Below are positions 6,446 to 6,761 of a stretch of DNA of 6,761 nucleotides, one piece after another. This DNA comes from Susulua sp964536195 (GTDB lineage: Bacteria > Omnitrophota > Gorgyraeia > Duberdicusellales > 4484-171). Both the position numbers and the translations under genes were made by a program. The stretch is from contig CAZHVO010000057.1 in NCBI GenBank assembly GCA_964536195.1, positions 1-6,761 on the forward strand, in the 5' to 3' direction. How positions within the stretch are numbered: position 1 is the stretch's first letter; each line of letters opens with the position of its first letter. The notes under the pieces were generated by a model that ran no database searches, was not told the DNA's origin, and saw nothing but the letters and a program-made list of their open reading frames with translations.

Positions 6446-6761
6446 TTAAAAAAATCTATCTTTTATCTGCTTAAAATAATAATTCGCGAATTTTTCTTGC
6501 TTCGACTCCTCTACTTCAACTACTTCACCACCGCAAAAATAACCATTTTCTAAATCAATAAACTCTGACCAAACTACCACTATTTTAAGCCTGACAGAAT
6601 CAAGCTCTTCAGGTATAAAATAATCAATAAGAAGAACCTGTCCCTTTTGCCATTCGATTTCCGAAGAAAAACAAACTCCCATTAAGTTAAAGTTTTTACT
6701 CTTACCCTTAATGCAGCGACCGACCTCATTTAGGGGCCGAATCTCTAGAAAATCTCCTACA
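6446..6761 (-). CDS. PilZ-domain-like protein, 5' end beyond the window
   Basis: The frame stays open from its TAA stop at 6446-6448 to the window edge, giving 104 visible codons. The ATG at 6680-6682 is probably not the start: it is the Met of FNLMGVCF inside the conserved core, and the 26 codons before it read as the first PilZ strands (GDFLEIRPL, then GRCIKGKSKN). In visible-residue numbering, NFNLMG (23-28) lies where PilZ proteins carry [D/N]xSxxG, with Asn replacing the usual Ser. A G-x-x-L strand (QKGQVLLIDYFIP), a VVVW strand, and Y-F-C-G-G-E-V follow in the usual PilZ order. A last helix (about 85-102) ends in KDRFF. PilZ domains usually bind cyclic di-GMP. The RxxxR part of the site would lie just off the window, so binding cannot be judged. 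addA follows 22 bases downstream, which suggests one transcript. The fold assignment is by pattern and less sure than the reading frame. Confidence 0.72.
   Translation of the reverse strand, partial: VGDFLEIRPLNEVGRCIKGKSKNFNLMGVCFSSEIEWQKGQVLLIDYFIPEELDSVRLKIVVVWSEFIDLENGYFCGGEVVEVEESKQEKFANYYFKQIKDRFF

Overview
The window comes from a bacterial chromosome of low to moderate GC content (about 38-40% by eye). It holds housekeeping genes: a ribosomal protein tail, a small RNA-binding protein, the two subunits of a double-strand-break-processing helicase-nuclease, and a PilZ-like protein. I see no tRNA, rRNA, CRISPR array, insertion sequence, phage gene or attachment site. The organism cannot be fixed from the sequence. 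The gene set and the wording of the conserved motifs fit a little-cultivated Gram-negative-type lineage, and an Omnitrophota-like candidate phylum is my tentative guess from memory of similar proteins, not a result.

Left end, plus strand (1-464): the last 20 codons of rpsU (ribosomal protein S21) enter from outside the window. After 46 bases comes a 99-residue single-RRM RNA-binding protein with a strong Shine-Dalgarno sequence, followed by a hairpin and T-run terminator. The rpsU fragment is small but recognisable from its basic YYTKPS-type tail.

Main block, minus strand (6761 down to 463): a PilZ-domain-like gene, whose 5' end lies beyond the right edge, is followed after 22 bases by an AddA-type UvrD helicase/nuclease (1048 aa). 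Three bases later comes an AddB-type nuclease with iron-sulfur cluster cysteines (936 aa). The three genes look like one transcription unit. It converges on the RRM gene, and the addB stop codon lies in the T-run of the RRM gene's terminator.

AddA and AddB should form a heterodimer that unwinds and resects broken DNA ends and prepares them for RecA. Both nuclease sites and all main helicase motifs of AddA look intact. AddB has lost the Walker A motif, so only AddA should drive unwinding. The gene order (addA before addB) is the reverse of the familiar addB-addA order. The two reading frames are in register, separated by one stop codon and one sense codon. I do not see a previously undescribed system. 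The points worth a second look are the compact, reordered AddAB pair, its in-frame junction, its PilZ neighbour, and the rpsU-RRM linkage.
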